Shown in pieces: positions 39,580 through 51,178 of a DNA stretch of 64,000 bases. The stretch covers positions 10,230,001 through 10,294,000 of the forward strand of contig OZ316896.1 of assembly GCA_973895155.1 (NCBI GenBank), written 5' to 3'. A program made the translations under genes and the position numbers. The notes beneath the pieces were generated by a model. The model was not told where the DNA came from. It searched no databases and saw only the letters and a program-made list of their open reading frames with translations. The DNA comes from Marsupella aquatica. Its lineage: Eukaryota; Marchantiophyta. Position 1 is the first letter of the stretch. Every line of letters starts with the position of its first letter.

Positions 39580-39853
39580 TGTTAGAAATCCATGAGCCCA
39601 AGAATGTGGAAATGCGATGTGTATATCATTGAGTAGTGAGGGGTTTTATACATGGAGGGCATCCCTTAGATGCCAGGTCAAGTCAAACCAGAATATTGTG
39701 TATTCTCTCATGCTACACATTCCTTCACATGTGCCTATAACATAGTTCACCTCATGGTCTAATTTAAGTCACTAATTTAGGACGGTGGCCCACAACTAAG
39801 GACAGTGGCCTACCACTTAGGACGGTGGCCTACCAATTAAACTTTTTCTAATA
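39580..39853 (-). repeat. Copia-B 3' LTR
   Basis: 274 bp (plus-strand ends TGTTAGAAAT and TTTCTAATA). It contains three GGACGGTGGCC-like short repeats at about 39,780-39,830. The purine tract AAAGTAGGAG (minus strand) lies next to it at 39,854-39,863. It gives the empty site for the MITE in the other LTR. Confidence 0.92.
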
Positions 39854-39881
39854 CTCCTACTTTAGTGACTAAATTAGAACC

Positions 39882-40794
39882 CTAATAAAGCCCTAGCATT
39901 TTTCTCAAATAAATGTGTTTGTCTTTTGGAAGTCCTTTGGTGAGAATGTCCGTTGCCATTTCCTCGGTGGGACAATAGATTACTTCTATTTCACCACTAT
40001 CAACTAGTTCCCTACTAAAGTGATATTGAATATCGATGTGCTTGCTCCTATCATGAAGCCGAGACGCTTCAAGTAAGCTAAGAGCACTTTGATTATCACA
40101 ATGAATGACGGCTCTTGCTTGCTGATGATGCAAGTCTCCAAGAAGTCTTTTCAACCATACTATCTCAGTGCATGCCTTTGATAAGGCCATGTACTCTGCT
40201 TTGGTGCTAGACCCTACAGATTTTTGCTTTTTGCTTGCCCAACTCACTACTGCACCTGAGAGCATGAAACAATAACCAATCAGAGGTTGATCTTCTTGTG
40301 TCAATATCTCCTCCCCAATCAGCATCAGTATATCCATGTAAGGGAATAAAAGATTTTGATCTTTTATACACCAAACCCATACTTGATGTGCCCTTCAAGT
40401 ACCGAAAAATTCGCTTCACAGCCATCCAATGCTTTGGACCTGGATTGGACATGAATTGTGCCATTGATCTAACTGCATAGGATAAGTCGGGCCTTGTGCA
40501 GATCATAGCCCACATGAGGCTTCCAACTGCATTCTGGTATGGTCGGGGGTATGGTACACTCTCCATCTGTAACTTTTCATCTTCAGTTTGTGGGCTATCC
40601 TCCTTGCTTAGCTTTAAGCCCAACTCAACTGGAGTATGCACTGCCTTGCAATTCTCCATGTTGAAAGTGCTTAATTTGTCCAAGATGTATCTCTCTTGAG
40701 ACATCTTGAGCCAACCCTCTTCTCTGTTGTGGGAGATTTCCATACCAAGGCAATTATGTATATTGCCTAAGTCACTCATCTCGAATTCCTTCAT
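39882..40794 (-). pseudogene. Copia-B reverse transcriptase end and RNase H
   Basis: Continues the pol frame after the nested element: MKEFEMSDLGNIHNCLGMEI, then DLSYAVRSMAQFM, GYTDADWGGD (RNase H), a one-base frameshift near 40,275 (frame moves after RRSTS), then GYCFMLSGAVVSWASKKQ, STKAEYMALS, HCDNQSAL and ATDILTKGLP to the stop at 39,882. RNase H acidic residues are present in DADW, KAEY and DNQS. Confidence 0.92.
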
Positions 40795-40832
40795 GAGTGT
40801 CGTTTTGACTTCAGCTAATATGTTGGAACATG

Positions 40833-40856
40833 ATGTCGGACCTATCGAGAAGGGTG
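40833..40856 (+). repeat. Left terminal inverted repeat of the new element
   Basis: Begins ATGTCGGACCTATCGAGAAG. The following bases form a hairpin, GAGAAGGGTGACCACCCTTC (40,847-40,869). The GAGAAGGGTG string also recurs near the right end, in subterminal position. Confidence 0.9.
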
Positions 40857-41119
40857 ACCACCCTTCTCGTTTTTCATGATCAATTTTTTTTCTAAGGCAT
40901 GTAAAACCCGATACAAATTGTGCATTCCAGAAAAATAGTCATCCATGATTAGGAGGAATGCAAAGATCGATACGGGTATCGACCTTTGCATTTGTAAATT
41001 CTTTGGTTATCAGGAATTTACAGAAATGGTGAAACTGTGCATAACCGCGCAGTAGGCTCTAACTATGGTTAAGTTTAACTAGGGTTAAGCTAGAAATTAA
41101 CCATAGCTACCTCCAAAAG

Positions 41120-41127
41120 TATAAATA
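41120..41127 (+). promoter_or_regulatory. TATA box, left promoter of the new element
   Basis: TATAAATA about 290 bp inside the left end, facing inward towards the methyltransferase gene. The same octamer in mirror position serves the right side (51,171-51,178). Confidence 0.55.
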
Positions 41128-41129
41128 TG

Positions 41130-43744
41130 ACTGCCCGCTCATGGAAAAAAGTTTCATTTTTTCAAGTCCTCTTTCACAATCAAGCTCTCACCCAACCCAA
41201 AGAAAACCTCCTCTCCATACAGATGCGCATTCTGGTCTTAACAGTAAGCTTTCCACTTTCCAAAGCAAACTGTGAGACTCGTATCGTAATCAGCTTTGTA
41301 GAAAGCAACTTGCGATACTTGTATCGTAAGTTGCATTCAAACCTAAGTTTCAAACCCTCAACAATACAGGTATCGCTTGGTGCATTGAGCCAACTCAATT
41401 AGTCTCATGGTGCAGGAGTGAAAATACTTCAATCATGGTTTAGATTCTGTCTCTTGAAGATTGTAAAGCCGTTTGCTGCTCATCTCGCAGTTCTTCATAT
41501 TATGTTGGGGCCCTTATTTTCTCTTGGGTAGCTGTTGGTCGGATCCGAAAGCCAATAGCGATACTTGTATCACTCTTTGGATTGAGTAGTGTAGATTTAG
41601 GACGGACTGCGCTGCAAAGATCATTGGACTGGGTCACTCGTGACCTCTAAGGTGGACCTGACAAAACCCCACCTAAACAAACACAAATACTTTGTTCCGT
41701 TCGCTTACAAGCAAAAATGTGCCCAGCAAAAGTTGGGCTCGACAATCTTTTGAGTGCCCAAAGAGTGACGGCCTCGTGTCTATATCCTCTCCCATACAAT
41801 GTTTCCCATTTTTTCTTGTCTTTGTGAGAGCTCGTGTGAGAGATTTTGGAAAGGAGCATTGTTTGGCTAGAGAGGAGACTGAGGAGGTGGAGTGGCCTGG
41901 CTGATTCAAAAAGAAATAGTTTTACCCTGTAGGCAGCACCAGAACAAGTTCTAGAGGTGGCGCAAATGAAGACAGTGCGAACCATGGTTTGTACTGTGAA
42001 AAGGATTTGGTCTGCTTCTTGAGTCATTTCCCTTAGTTGGTTTTGCACAAATAGTTTTTGAGGCATTCCGTGTGGCTTGTGAAAGACATATGAGATAGTC
42101 GTATTGCTTGGAGTAGGAGTCTTTGTGTTTTGTCATCAAAAGAGGAATCGGCGGATGGATTGGAAAGTGTTGACCCAATCCGAAAGCAAATTGCGGTGCT
42201 TGTATCTCTCTTGGGATTGAGTCATGTTGTTCTCAGAATTAAGCTGAATTCAGTAATCCCAGTTAAAACATCAGAAATTAACTAGAGACTCCATTAGAGC
42301 CTGCAATCTTGTATCTGTAGCCCGATCGTGGATTCATGGATCCTCTTGGGGGTTTGTAAGGTGTTGGCTTGTTAAGAAAGCAAAGCTTGTTCTCTCGTTC
42401 TTCTCTCTCTGCTCAATGGCAACATTCCCAAAGAGCGGAGGAAGACTTGCAAGTCCCTGGGCCCTAAGCGTTACTAATACAGGGAGGACGTGCGAACATC
42501 GCAAGGGTATTTTTAATGTAATGCAAACTAATTTTTATAATAGTTTTTAAAGTAGGCAACATCCTTGTATATATATTCAGCACAATATTAGTAATAAGGC
42601 TCTTATCAAATACATGTCACATTAATCTTATGCAAGGGTACCCAAAATGCCAAGTACACGCGTCACTATATGGTTGGCACACATGTCATCACTTCACTTG
42701 CACACATGTTCATATAGTAAATCAGACATTTAATTATTTGTCGTCATAAGGCAAGTTTGGTTTCGTGGGCTTTAGGAACACTGAGAGGATAGTGCAGCCA
42801 TGCTTGTCTGTATACTACAGGAAGAACTATAATTCTTTGGTACTAATTTTGTTTAACTATATAAAATATGTACCCTAAACAAAGGGCGTAACATACAAGT
42901 CCCCTATGCAAAATAAAGTCTTATCTATTTCAGTATGATATTTGCAATTTTAAAAATTCAAGGATGTTTTCAATTCCTTGAAAAACTATATTATAATTTA
43001 CAAAAGGATAAAATTTAATAGGAAAAGTTAATATTTTTACATTAACAAGGGGATTTTTTTTGTGAACAAAAATATTAAGAAGGGGTACATGGGGGGTGTC
43101 TGTTCTCAGGGGGGTTCACTTTATATAGTAAGAGTGAGGGCCCAGGGTTGCAAGTCTGAAGGACTTAGAATTCATCGCTGTCAATTTGGCCATTCCCACA
43201 ATAACAATCATGACATAGTACTTGCTCAAATTGATGCAGCCAAAGGGCGACGAAGGAGAGGACAGTGAGTTGATCGTAGTCACCACCGGCAGAGAAGGAG
43301 TTGCAGCTTGTCATGTCTGTCAATCTATCTTTCCTTTTGTTCCAATTGTTTTGTAAGTTGCTCTTTTGCATCGCTGCGGGCATTGGCGATTCTTCTGCGA
43401 TTTTGAGTTTTGAGAAGCAGATTAAGTGATCAAACTGATAGTTTACATTGATTGCCAGTATCGTCGGCCTTTCTTCATTTTTTGAGCTTCCTGAGCTTCA
43501 GATTTGACTCACCGGCACTACATGTCATTGTGCAGATGGACAACGATAGCCTTGACCCTTGCTGGATTAGAACCGCATGAGAATCAATAGCAGCTCCCAA
43601 CAGACGCCCCTGCTCAAGGTTCCTAGACCCAGTAGAAAGCAACTTGGATGCCGTATTCAGAAGAAAGCAAAGCGCGATACTTGTATCGCTCGTGGGATTG
43701 ATCAAGCAGTGTAGATCTCAAATTTGATCTGCCAAAGGAAAACA
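41130..43744 (+). other. Long leader or intron region before the methyltransferase gene
   Basis: No frame with a recognisable domain. It contains six palindrome copies, three of them clustered at 41,262-41,387. 42,480-43,060 is AT-rich and featureless. Given the TATA box at 41,120, it may be transcribed as a leader with one or more introns. The 139-codon minus frame at 41,647-42,066 looks spurious. Confidence 0.5.
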
Positions 43745-46700
43745 ATGGAAGGAAGTGCAAGGACAGGGTCTGCTGAGACCGAGAACCTCATGACAACTTT
43801 GTGTAATGTGATTTGGACGACAGAAGATATTTGTGATGAACAAAAGTTTGTGAGGAGACCTTGGTACTTTCGGGATACTCGAATGATGTCCAAGGAAGTA
43901 GCTGACTGGGAGACACCCGTTCTTTGGGTTCAAGACTTAGTGAAGAAAACAGAGAAGATTACACTCTCCTTTGGTCCAGTAATTGGGGTTGCCGCATGTG
44001 ACTTTAAGAAGGGTCATGGGAAGGAAAATCTGTCGCTATTGGATTGAGCTTCCTCACAATGTGTGGAAGCAAGGGTTTTGTGGCCCTTGTCGTGGACATG
44101 GATTTGTATGATCTCTCAACATTAGACAAATTTCCCGAAGACCCTATTGTGAAGGAAGTCGCGAGTACAATTGAGATGGAGATCTTCAAGCCTGAGTGGG
44201 TTGCTAATGTTGTGGATGATTCGAGTCCTTTGATGCTGCCGTTTGTCCAAAAAGAGTATAAGAGACTCGTGGGTGAAGAGTTTAAACCCACACGAAGGAT
44301 CAAAGTAAGGAAGCCAACCATTAGCAGGAGTGGCGCATCTTCAGTTGCAAAAGGAGTTGATTGTGCTAGTGGGAGCGGGGGACATGGGAAAGGGAATTCC
44401 CAAGTAGAAGCTACCATGAGAGTGATTCTAGGTGAAGCACCTCAATCTGTAGAGGCAAGCCCAGGCGCTACTGCAAGTGTTGGTCGTGGTCGAGGTCGTG
44501 GTCGTGGAAGAGGTCGTGGAAGGGGAGTTGTGGATGAATTGGTACCTGTCGAGGCAGAGGTTCCATCGCCATCAACTTCACTTGCAAAGAAGAAGAGGAC
44601 TGGTTGGATTGGAGGCATAGGAGTAGCTCTAGCTGCAGATTCAAGTGGTGCAATAAGCACTCCAGCTGTGTCAATGCATCAATCCAAAGAACGATTACCC
44701 CTTACCTCAGGTCCAACCTCAGCTGTCGTTAGCATTCCCCTGGTAAGTTTATTTGTCTAGAAAAAATGAATGTTGGGAGCGATACTTGTATCGCGCATTG
44801 CATTGAAATAATGAAAATGGTTTGCATTTTGAATTCTTCTTAAAATTCATTGCAAGCCATGTTATTTTTCAGGGAGATGAGGAAGAAGAGACGCCGTTGG
44901 CTTCATTTGAGACAGATGCCATCAAGGCTGAACTTGCAAAGCTCATGCTTGAACGCAGAGTCCAGAGGACCAGTGTGCTTCTGCATGTCAATAATCTCAT
45001 TTTTGAAGATGAGGGTGAGAATTCAACTTTAGTTAGACCTGTAGATCGGCTACATGTAGAGAACATCAAAATGTTGCTCATGAAAAACCCTTCCAACTTC
45101 ACGGCTCCATTTGTTGTTGTAGTTGATCCAACAGATTGTCCCACAATTCATGAGTGGGACATTACTAAATCTAGGGTATGGAAGTATCGAGTGATTGGCG
45201 GTAATCATGGAGCTCGTGCAAAGGCTGAACTTTTCAAAATGTATGGAAAGCAAGTGTACGGTGAGATTGAGGCATGGGTTTACTCTGGTCTAACGAGACA
45301 TGAGATCAGGATGCTGGCTTTCCAGCATAACTACGACCAGGAGTACCATAAAACCATGACATCGATTGACAAAGTTCGTGCCTGTCACAATATTTTCATG
45401 GAAATGAATGTGGGGTCAACTAAAGAGGTGCGAGAAGCTTGTTGTAAGGAATGTATGCTTGATTACACTCCAGGTGTTCGTGACTCAATGGCCAAACATG
45501 ACCCTACATTTCAGATTGCCTTTCGATCTGGGGAGATTTGGGAGCTCCAAGATAAAATTTTCTCTATGTGGCAAAAGTTTGAGATCCTTGGTCAAACAAA
45601 GCCAATCGTGGCCAAGCAGCCGTCAGCAACATCAAAAGGTAAATCAAAAGCTAAACCTAAACCGCTGAGTGCAAGTGAAATCAAAATGAACAAGCTCTCT
45701 GGGCATTTCAATTTGAGGGTCTTCAGAGCTCTCCAGGGGCTTTCCCGAGGGCTTTCCAATCAGGAGCATGTGAAGCGACTCCTAAACAGAGTAATTGGAA
45801 AGAAAATCACTCTAGAACAAATGTTCAAAGAAGGTGAGACACTTAAGAAGTTGGCAAAGGTAAAGAAATTGTTCCTGCAGATTTCTGGTCAAAAAGATTG
45901 GGCAACATGCCGGGAAATGTTTCCCCAGGAAACTGATGTGAAAGTCCTTTCAACTTGGTGCGAAAAGCTCACAGAAGCAGTAAGCACAATGTCCTTATGG
46001 CCTTTTGTTTTCAGTTATATATATTCAAAGCAAACATTTGAGATATTGAATGCAGGTAGTGTTACTTGTATCACTGGTGGCATTCAAAATTTGTGTTTGG
46101 AAATCTTACAAAGAGTTTTGTTTAATGTGCAGTTCAAAATCAGTTCAAAGAGGAAGAAAAAAGTCATTTCTGGAAATGAATTTGATGAGGTCGTGGAGGT
46201 CGAGATTCCTTCATGCGACATCCCCTACGTCTTCAAGAACTATGTTCTTGAAGCAATTGAAAAACACAATCAGAGACTGAATATCTCATCAATTGCTACT
46301 GCTTCATCTCAACATCAATGGAAGAATGCAAATGGAGACGCATTCTCATATTCTCTTCATGTTGGAGATATTCGGAAACTAGAAACCTTTCTAGAGCCAA
46401 AACATTTCACTTTGGCAATTGCAGACATCCCGTACGGTTTCAATGCCCCTGGTTTTCAGTTTGACGAGGAACCTTTCACTGAACAGGATGTAAATGAGAT
46501 GGTTACTAATTTTGCTAAAATCACCACCTCTCCATTGTGGAGGTTTGTTGTGATCCATTCCTTGCAGCAGACAAATAGCGTTATGAGCGCACTTGAGAAG
46601 GTTTGCAATTGCGGAGTTGAGGCCGGTATATGGGAGAAGACAAACATCCATGAGCACCCTTCTGGGCCAAGGCTAGCTTGGGCCTTTGAGAACTGGTCAA

Positions 46701-47248
46701 TTGGTTATTACAGTGAGGATGGAGTCCGAAAGAAGGAGATGTACAATTTTGCTCCTGATGAGTCCAAGGTGAACATTGTGAAAGTTCCCTGTGTTACTAC
46801 AAAGTCTGTGAGTCCATTAGGGTTTATTGTAAACCCTTTTAAAAAACCAATTGCATTGGGTGATTGGTTTGTTAATCATTTCAGTGAGAAAGGGGACTGG
46901 GTGGCAGACCTTTGTTGTGGAACCGGGTCAACATTGGTGACTGCACTTCTCAACTCTCGGAATGGGTGTGCTGTTGAAAAAGGTGAGACTCAGGTAGAAT
47001 TTTTGAGGAGTCGGATTATGACATTGGAATCTGTTTGGACTCTATACGATGAAGCACAAGTGTCCGGTGAAGGTGGCCAGGGACAAGAAGTCCAGCCTCC
47101 GGTTGGTGGGCAGTTGGGAGTCATTGGTACTAGCATTTATGTGGATACTGATGACCAGGAGGAGCCTGAAGAAAATGAGCCAAACATTGAAGAAAAGCTA
47201 CCTAGAACACCGGACGACAGGGAACTCAATGATATGTTGTTAGATTAG
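43745..47248 (+). CDS. ParB-like domain fused to beta-class DNA amino-methyltransferase
   Basis: Predicted exons 43,745-44,742, 44,873-45,979 and 46,133-47,248; introns 44,743-44,872 (GTAAGT…TTTTCAG) and 45,980-46,132 (GTAAGC…GTGCAG), about 1,072 residues. The second intron is 153 nt without a stop, so it reads through if unspliced. An RG-rich tract lies at residues about 247-262. Exon 2 holds a ParB/sulfiredoxin-type domain (VRPVDRL…VIGGNHGARA at 45,191-45,220). Exon 3 holds DIPYGF (46,424-46,441; catalytic [DNS]PPY-type motif with Ile for the first Pro) and, after KP-L, DLCCGTGS (SAM-binding motif I, 46,907-46,930). The order catalytic motif then SAM motif is that of beta-class N4-cytosine/N6-adenine enzymes. 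ParB-methyltransferase fusions are common in phages and bacteria. The N-terminal frame needs one extra base near 44,045, so this copy may be mutated, or translation may start at the ATG at 44,059. A palindrome lies 45 bp before the ATG. Confidence 0.85.
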
Positions 47249-47413
47249 ATGTGTGCAATAACACTATTGAGGATTTATCAAGGCTTTCTATTAATGATTG
47301 AGAACCTTGATAAACATATCTCTATTTGAGGTTTGAAATGCAATTGGCGATACATGTATCGGATGTAGCATTCCCAACAACATTCCTACCTATCTGCACT
47401 TTTCCTACTCTAA

Positions 47414-50220
47414 CTAGTCACAGTCATCTGCATCAATGATTTCCGTGTCGAGCATTGCTGCTTGGATGATTCGCTTTGTTTGTACTGGAAGCGTGTTGTT
47501 TGAGAGTAGTGCAAAATTATATGCATAAATTACAGTTTCTGAGAGGCACAATGTGTCCTCAAGTAATTTGTTAGAGGATGCAGCTTTTTCAGGGTAATAT
47601 TGACCTTCCATAGCAGACCCTTCTCGAGAATCCATTGTATACCATACAATTTTGATGTTCTCTGGAACATCTTGTACTTTGGATAGAATATCTATGACTT
47701 TTGCCATCCAAAATGGTCTGCTGTTTGGATCCCTATATGCAGCCACGCAAATCATTGCATATTTAGTGTTCACTTCAAGATCTTTGAAGTCTCCCTCGAC
47801 TGCTTTCTTCTTCCTTGTTCCAGAGTACATGACTGTTGTTGCACCTGCAATTTTATCTAGCAAGGTTGGCTCTATTTGTGGGGGAAGTGCATTTCTTGGA
47901 GTCTCTACTCCAATATTTGATTTTGGCCACGTCCAATCAAAAACCCATTGTCCTGCCTTCAAGTGGTGTTTAATCACTTCTTTCTGGTTGTCAAAGAAAC
48001 GGAGCCACCAAAGTTTATCCTCATCATCAAAATAATTGAATCCATCTTCAATTGATTTGCGATATTTCTCCAGGACTGCAACATGGTTGCAGAGAAGACG
48101 CTCGTCTCCATTGCCTCCGTCATCATGTTCATCATTCTCCACTGTTGCTCCGGTTGTAGATTTCAATGCCATTTGTGCAGCAACCCACATGGTAGATGTG
48201 GGGATGTATCTAAGGAACTCCACTGCTTCTCCCCAACTTTGAGTGCTAGAAAGATGCTTTGCGTGAAACAAAGTCGAAGTTCCTCCATTCTCTCCTACAA
48301 CCCTCTTCATCCTAAATTGCTTTTGACCACTAATACCATGTAGAGGACACAAAACATGCCCAATACCTCCCATGTCATTGGGTTGGTCTTTATCCGACAC
48401 AAACTTCTTGAAATCAGCAACCTCTTCAACAAAAATTATCTCAGCCTTTGGATTGTACGAATCCTTGAGAATGTCTGCAAGACTATCCACCCGAAAAGCT
48501 TTTCGCTTATTTAATTTTAAGGAGAACTTGCTGAACATTTGGTCAATCTGATCATGGGTATGTCCAACCAAAAGAAAACCAACTTTGATCTTTTGGAAAA
48601 CCCTCATCTCAACAAGCATATTCAAATATGCCATGAGAAATTTATTTTTATTTTCTCGAGGGGTATTATCAAGTTGTAGATACAACACTGGAGGGAGTGG
48701 ACCTTCCCAACTATTTAAAATATGTTGGATCACATGCACTGTCAAGTTGGTGTCATTGTGAATGTTTGGATAATTCAAAAACACTTTTGATGTCAAATGT
48801 CCATTGAACACCAAACAACCCACCACATGTACCGGAATAAAGTACTTCTCGTCCATGTTTTTGGGGCACCTAGTGAAATGTGGCAACTCAGTCTTTTTTT
48901 GATCCATACCATCAATGCAGATCCCCAAATATTTTTCTGGACTCTTATAGCACTTGCTTCGGTGCTTTGCTAATTTCTCCCTCTCAACTCCTTGTGCTTT
49001 CCGATGTTGGTTCAAAAGTGTTGAATATTTTCCTGTCAAATGAACGTCAATGTTTTTGTCAATAATAACCGCATCACCAAACCAAACAAGTAAATAATGT
49101 AGTACTTAACATCAATCCTTTACTTATTTAAAGGTAGACACAACTTACGTTTTTCTGCTTCAAGTACTGCTTTGTCGCGAAGTGCTTTGAACTCTGTGCA
49201 AGGACCGCATGTGGAGAAGCGACTCTTTTTTGGAATACGCACCCTGGGGAACTCTTTGTTCCAGATGCGAACAAACCAAGAATATGTGATCTCGGTTTCC
49301 TTCCGCACCATAGTATCAGTCTTGAAAGCATCAAATACTTTAGCTTTCGTCCAATTGTCTGGTAAGTGGAAGATGTCCTTGTTTGGAAGACTTTCAACAT
49401 TTGACATGAAAAACTCATTCAACCATTGAACTAGTGAAAGATGAGTAACCGATTTTTCCTTGCAAAATGTGTCATTTTGAATACGAGAAAACGTATTCCT
49501 TGAGATTCTCTGCAGCCGATTATTTCCAACGGAAAATAATTTCTTGAAACCTTCTCGACAAAAAGATCTCCCGTCAACAATGTAACCGGTTGGACCACCG
49601 TGCCCACTTTTCAAACAGCCCCTTAGAAGTATGTTCTTCTCGGTCGATGATAAGCCATAATAGAAGGTCCGGTGTTTTGTCACTAAATCTAGACCAAAAT
49701 ATCTCAAACACAAATTATCACAACATGGGTACTTAAAAACTTCTTTCATTTTTTTTGTCTTTAAATTTTGATTTGTAACATTATCTTTCCTCACAAGCTT
49801 GTCTCTCACTTTCTTGCTAAGCTCCTTTTGTTTCTCCATACTGTGAAATCCATGGAGTGAATGTTCACTCTCTTGTCTCTCTGCAACTTCCAGAATAGAG
49901 CCATTAGTATCTTTTGAGCTACTATCATCTGAAGATAGAGTGGGATTTCTCGGATCACTAAAGAGATGACTATAGCTACTCTCGCCCTCATTTGTTTCCA
50001 AATATTCTGATACAACTTGTGCAATGGCTTGCGACTGTCTATTTTCCTCAACATCTTCCTCCTCACTTGACTCATCAGAAAACACTATTGGACTTCTTGG
50101 TTCTCTGTACATAATTCGGACTCCGCTAAAACTAGTGAGGCCTCGTCTAGCAACTTGAAGACATCTAATTGGCTGTCTAGAAACACTCCTAGTTGCAGAA
50201 GTGGGTCTGGTGGTCATCAA
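47414..50220 (-). CDS. DUF7869-family protein, probable transposase of the new element
   Basis: Two exons, 50,220-49,149 and 49,032-47,414, joined over a GT-AG intron (49,033-49,148) in matching phase, 896 residues. The N-terminal part is acidic and serine-rich (FSDESSEEEDVEE, LSSDDSSS), followed by a Cys-containing region (CCDNLCLRYFG, FSTCGPCTEF) that may bind zinc. The C-terminal part has the pattern of DUF7869 proteins: GICIDGMDQKKT (about residue 396), LQLDNTPRENKNKF (about 477) and VGHTHDQIDQMFSKF (about 513). The spaced acidic residues suggest an RNase H-like DDE fold, which is inference. It is convergent with the methyltransferase gene (165 bp between stops). It is the only transposase candidate in the element. 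An upstream exon may exist (see 50,750-51,042). Confidence 0.82.
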
Positions 50221-50749
50221 TGGTGTGTCTTAATTGTTCCCCAAACTTGTATTGTGTACATGAGCGGCTGCCATTGGTCCATTGATTGGAGAAGCATCGA
50301 ATAATCGTTGTACACATCTCCCCACTGCAATTTGAGATTGCGCAGATTCTGGACTTTGTAGTCCGTTGTCTTTGCTGTTGCTGGGAACCAGTTCTCTTTG
50401 ACGCAATGCAAACGGCGATCCACGTACCGTTGTGTGTATTGTACCTTGCGTTCTCATGTCTGTCCCAAGAACTATCCTTCGCTGCACCTGTGGCAAAACT
50501 AATTCCCTCAAAGGCAATGCAAATGGCGATACACGTATCGCTGTTTGCATTCGACCTTCTCTTCTCTCCTCTGGCACCTGTTGGAAACTTGAAGCGTCAA
50601 TTGGAGATCCCAATCTCGTTGCCGATACGTGTATCGTCTTCTTGATTCCTTCACCATACCCAGGGATAGACGGTCTAAATCGACGTCTAGAACCTAAACC
50701 TTGGATAGAAAGCTTTTGCATGACTCGCTTTCGCTATGGCTCCGGTGGT

Positions 50750-51042
50750 TTTTTCCCTTAACCAGGCCACTGCCTATAAGTCGCCGGCTCATTCTTCAAC
50801 AGGCACGCGGCCGAGGGGAGGGAATGTTTAGGAGCCGACATTTATCAGGTTTACTAGGTGACACATAGTAAGCCCCAGGTTCTGGTTCAGAACTTCCATC
50901 AGAATCAGAGTCCAATATTTCGGGTACACTCTGTTGAGAAACTGGGAGTAATTTGCAAATGATTTGGCAAACATCGACGACCATGAGGACCACCATTGGG
51001 GGAGGACTCAACTGAACTGGAGGGCGACCACTCTTTAGACAT
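50750..51042 (-). CDS. Possible first exon of the DUF7869 gene
   Basis: ATG at 51,042, about 130 bp downstream of a TATAAATA box. It begins MSKEWSPSSSVESSPNGG, and in a second frame continues VPEILDSDSDGSSEPEP. The composition resembles the acidic serine-rich start of the exon at 50,220. Joining the two frames needs a small indel or an intron. Three palindromes lie between this exon and 50,220, in line with their presence in introns elsewhere. The link to the main gene is inference. Confidence 0.4.
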
Positions 51043-51170
51043 GGCTAACGTATAACTAACTCTATACTGGTGGGCATTCCTGTCACAAAATGCTCTTATG
51101 CTCAAAAAACTCAAATAGACGCATAACTTTGTGAAACAAAATGGTGCAAAAAACTTAGTCGGCGTTGATG

Positions 51171-51178
51171 TATTTATA
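51171..51178 (-). promoter_or_regulatory. TATA box, right promoter of the new element
   Basis: TATAAATA on the minus strand, about 880 bp inside the right end and about 130 bp before the ATG at 51,042. It is identical to the left box at 41,120-41,127. Confidence 0.55.

Noticed and set aside
41647-42066. 139-codon minus-strand frame in the new element
   Set aside because: No domain, antisense to the presumed leader, with no matching promoter or splice context.
44481-44528. RG-rich tract as an AT-hook array
   Set aside because: It lacks the proline of the GRP core of AT-hooks; it is a plain Arg-Gly repeat of low complexity.
44822-47248. Uninterrupted 808-codon reading of the methyltransferase gene
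   Set aside because: It reads through a 153-nt segment with strong GTAAGC and GTGCAG borders and a palindrome, and starts inside the first intron. The spliced model joins conserved-looking protein on both sides.
50230-50721. 163-codon minus-strand open frame
   Set aside because: It consists largely of the palindrome copies and their repeat context, has no recognisable domain, and ends in a stop just before the DUF7869 exon. More likely an intron or leader.
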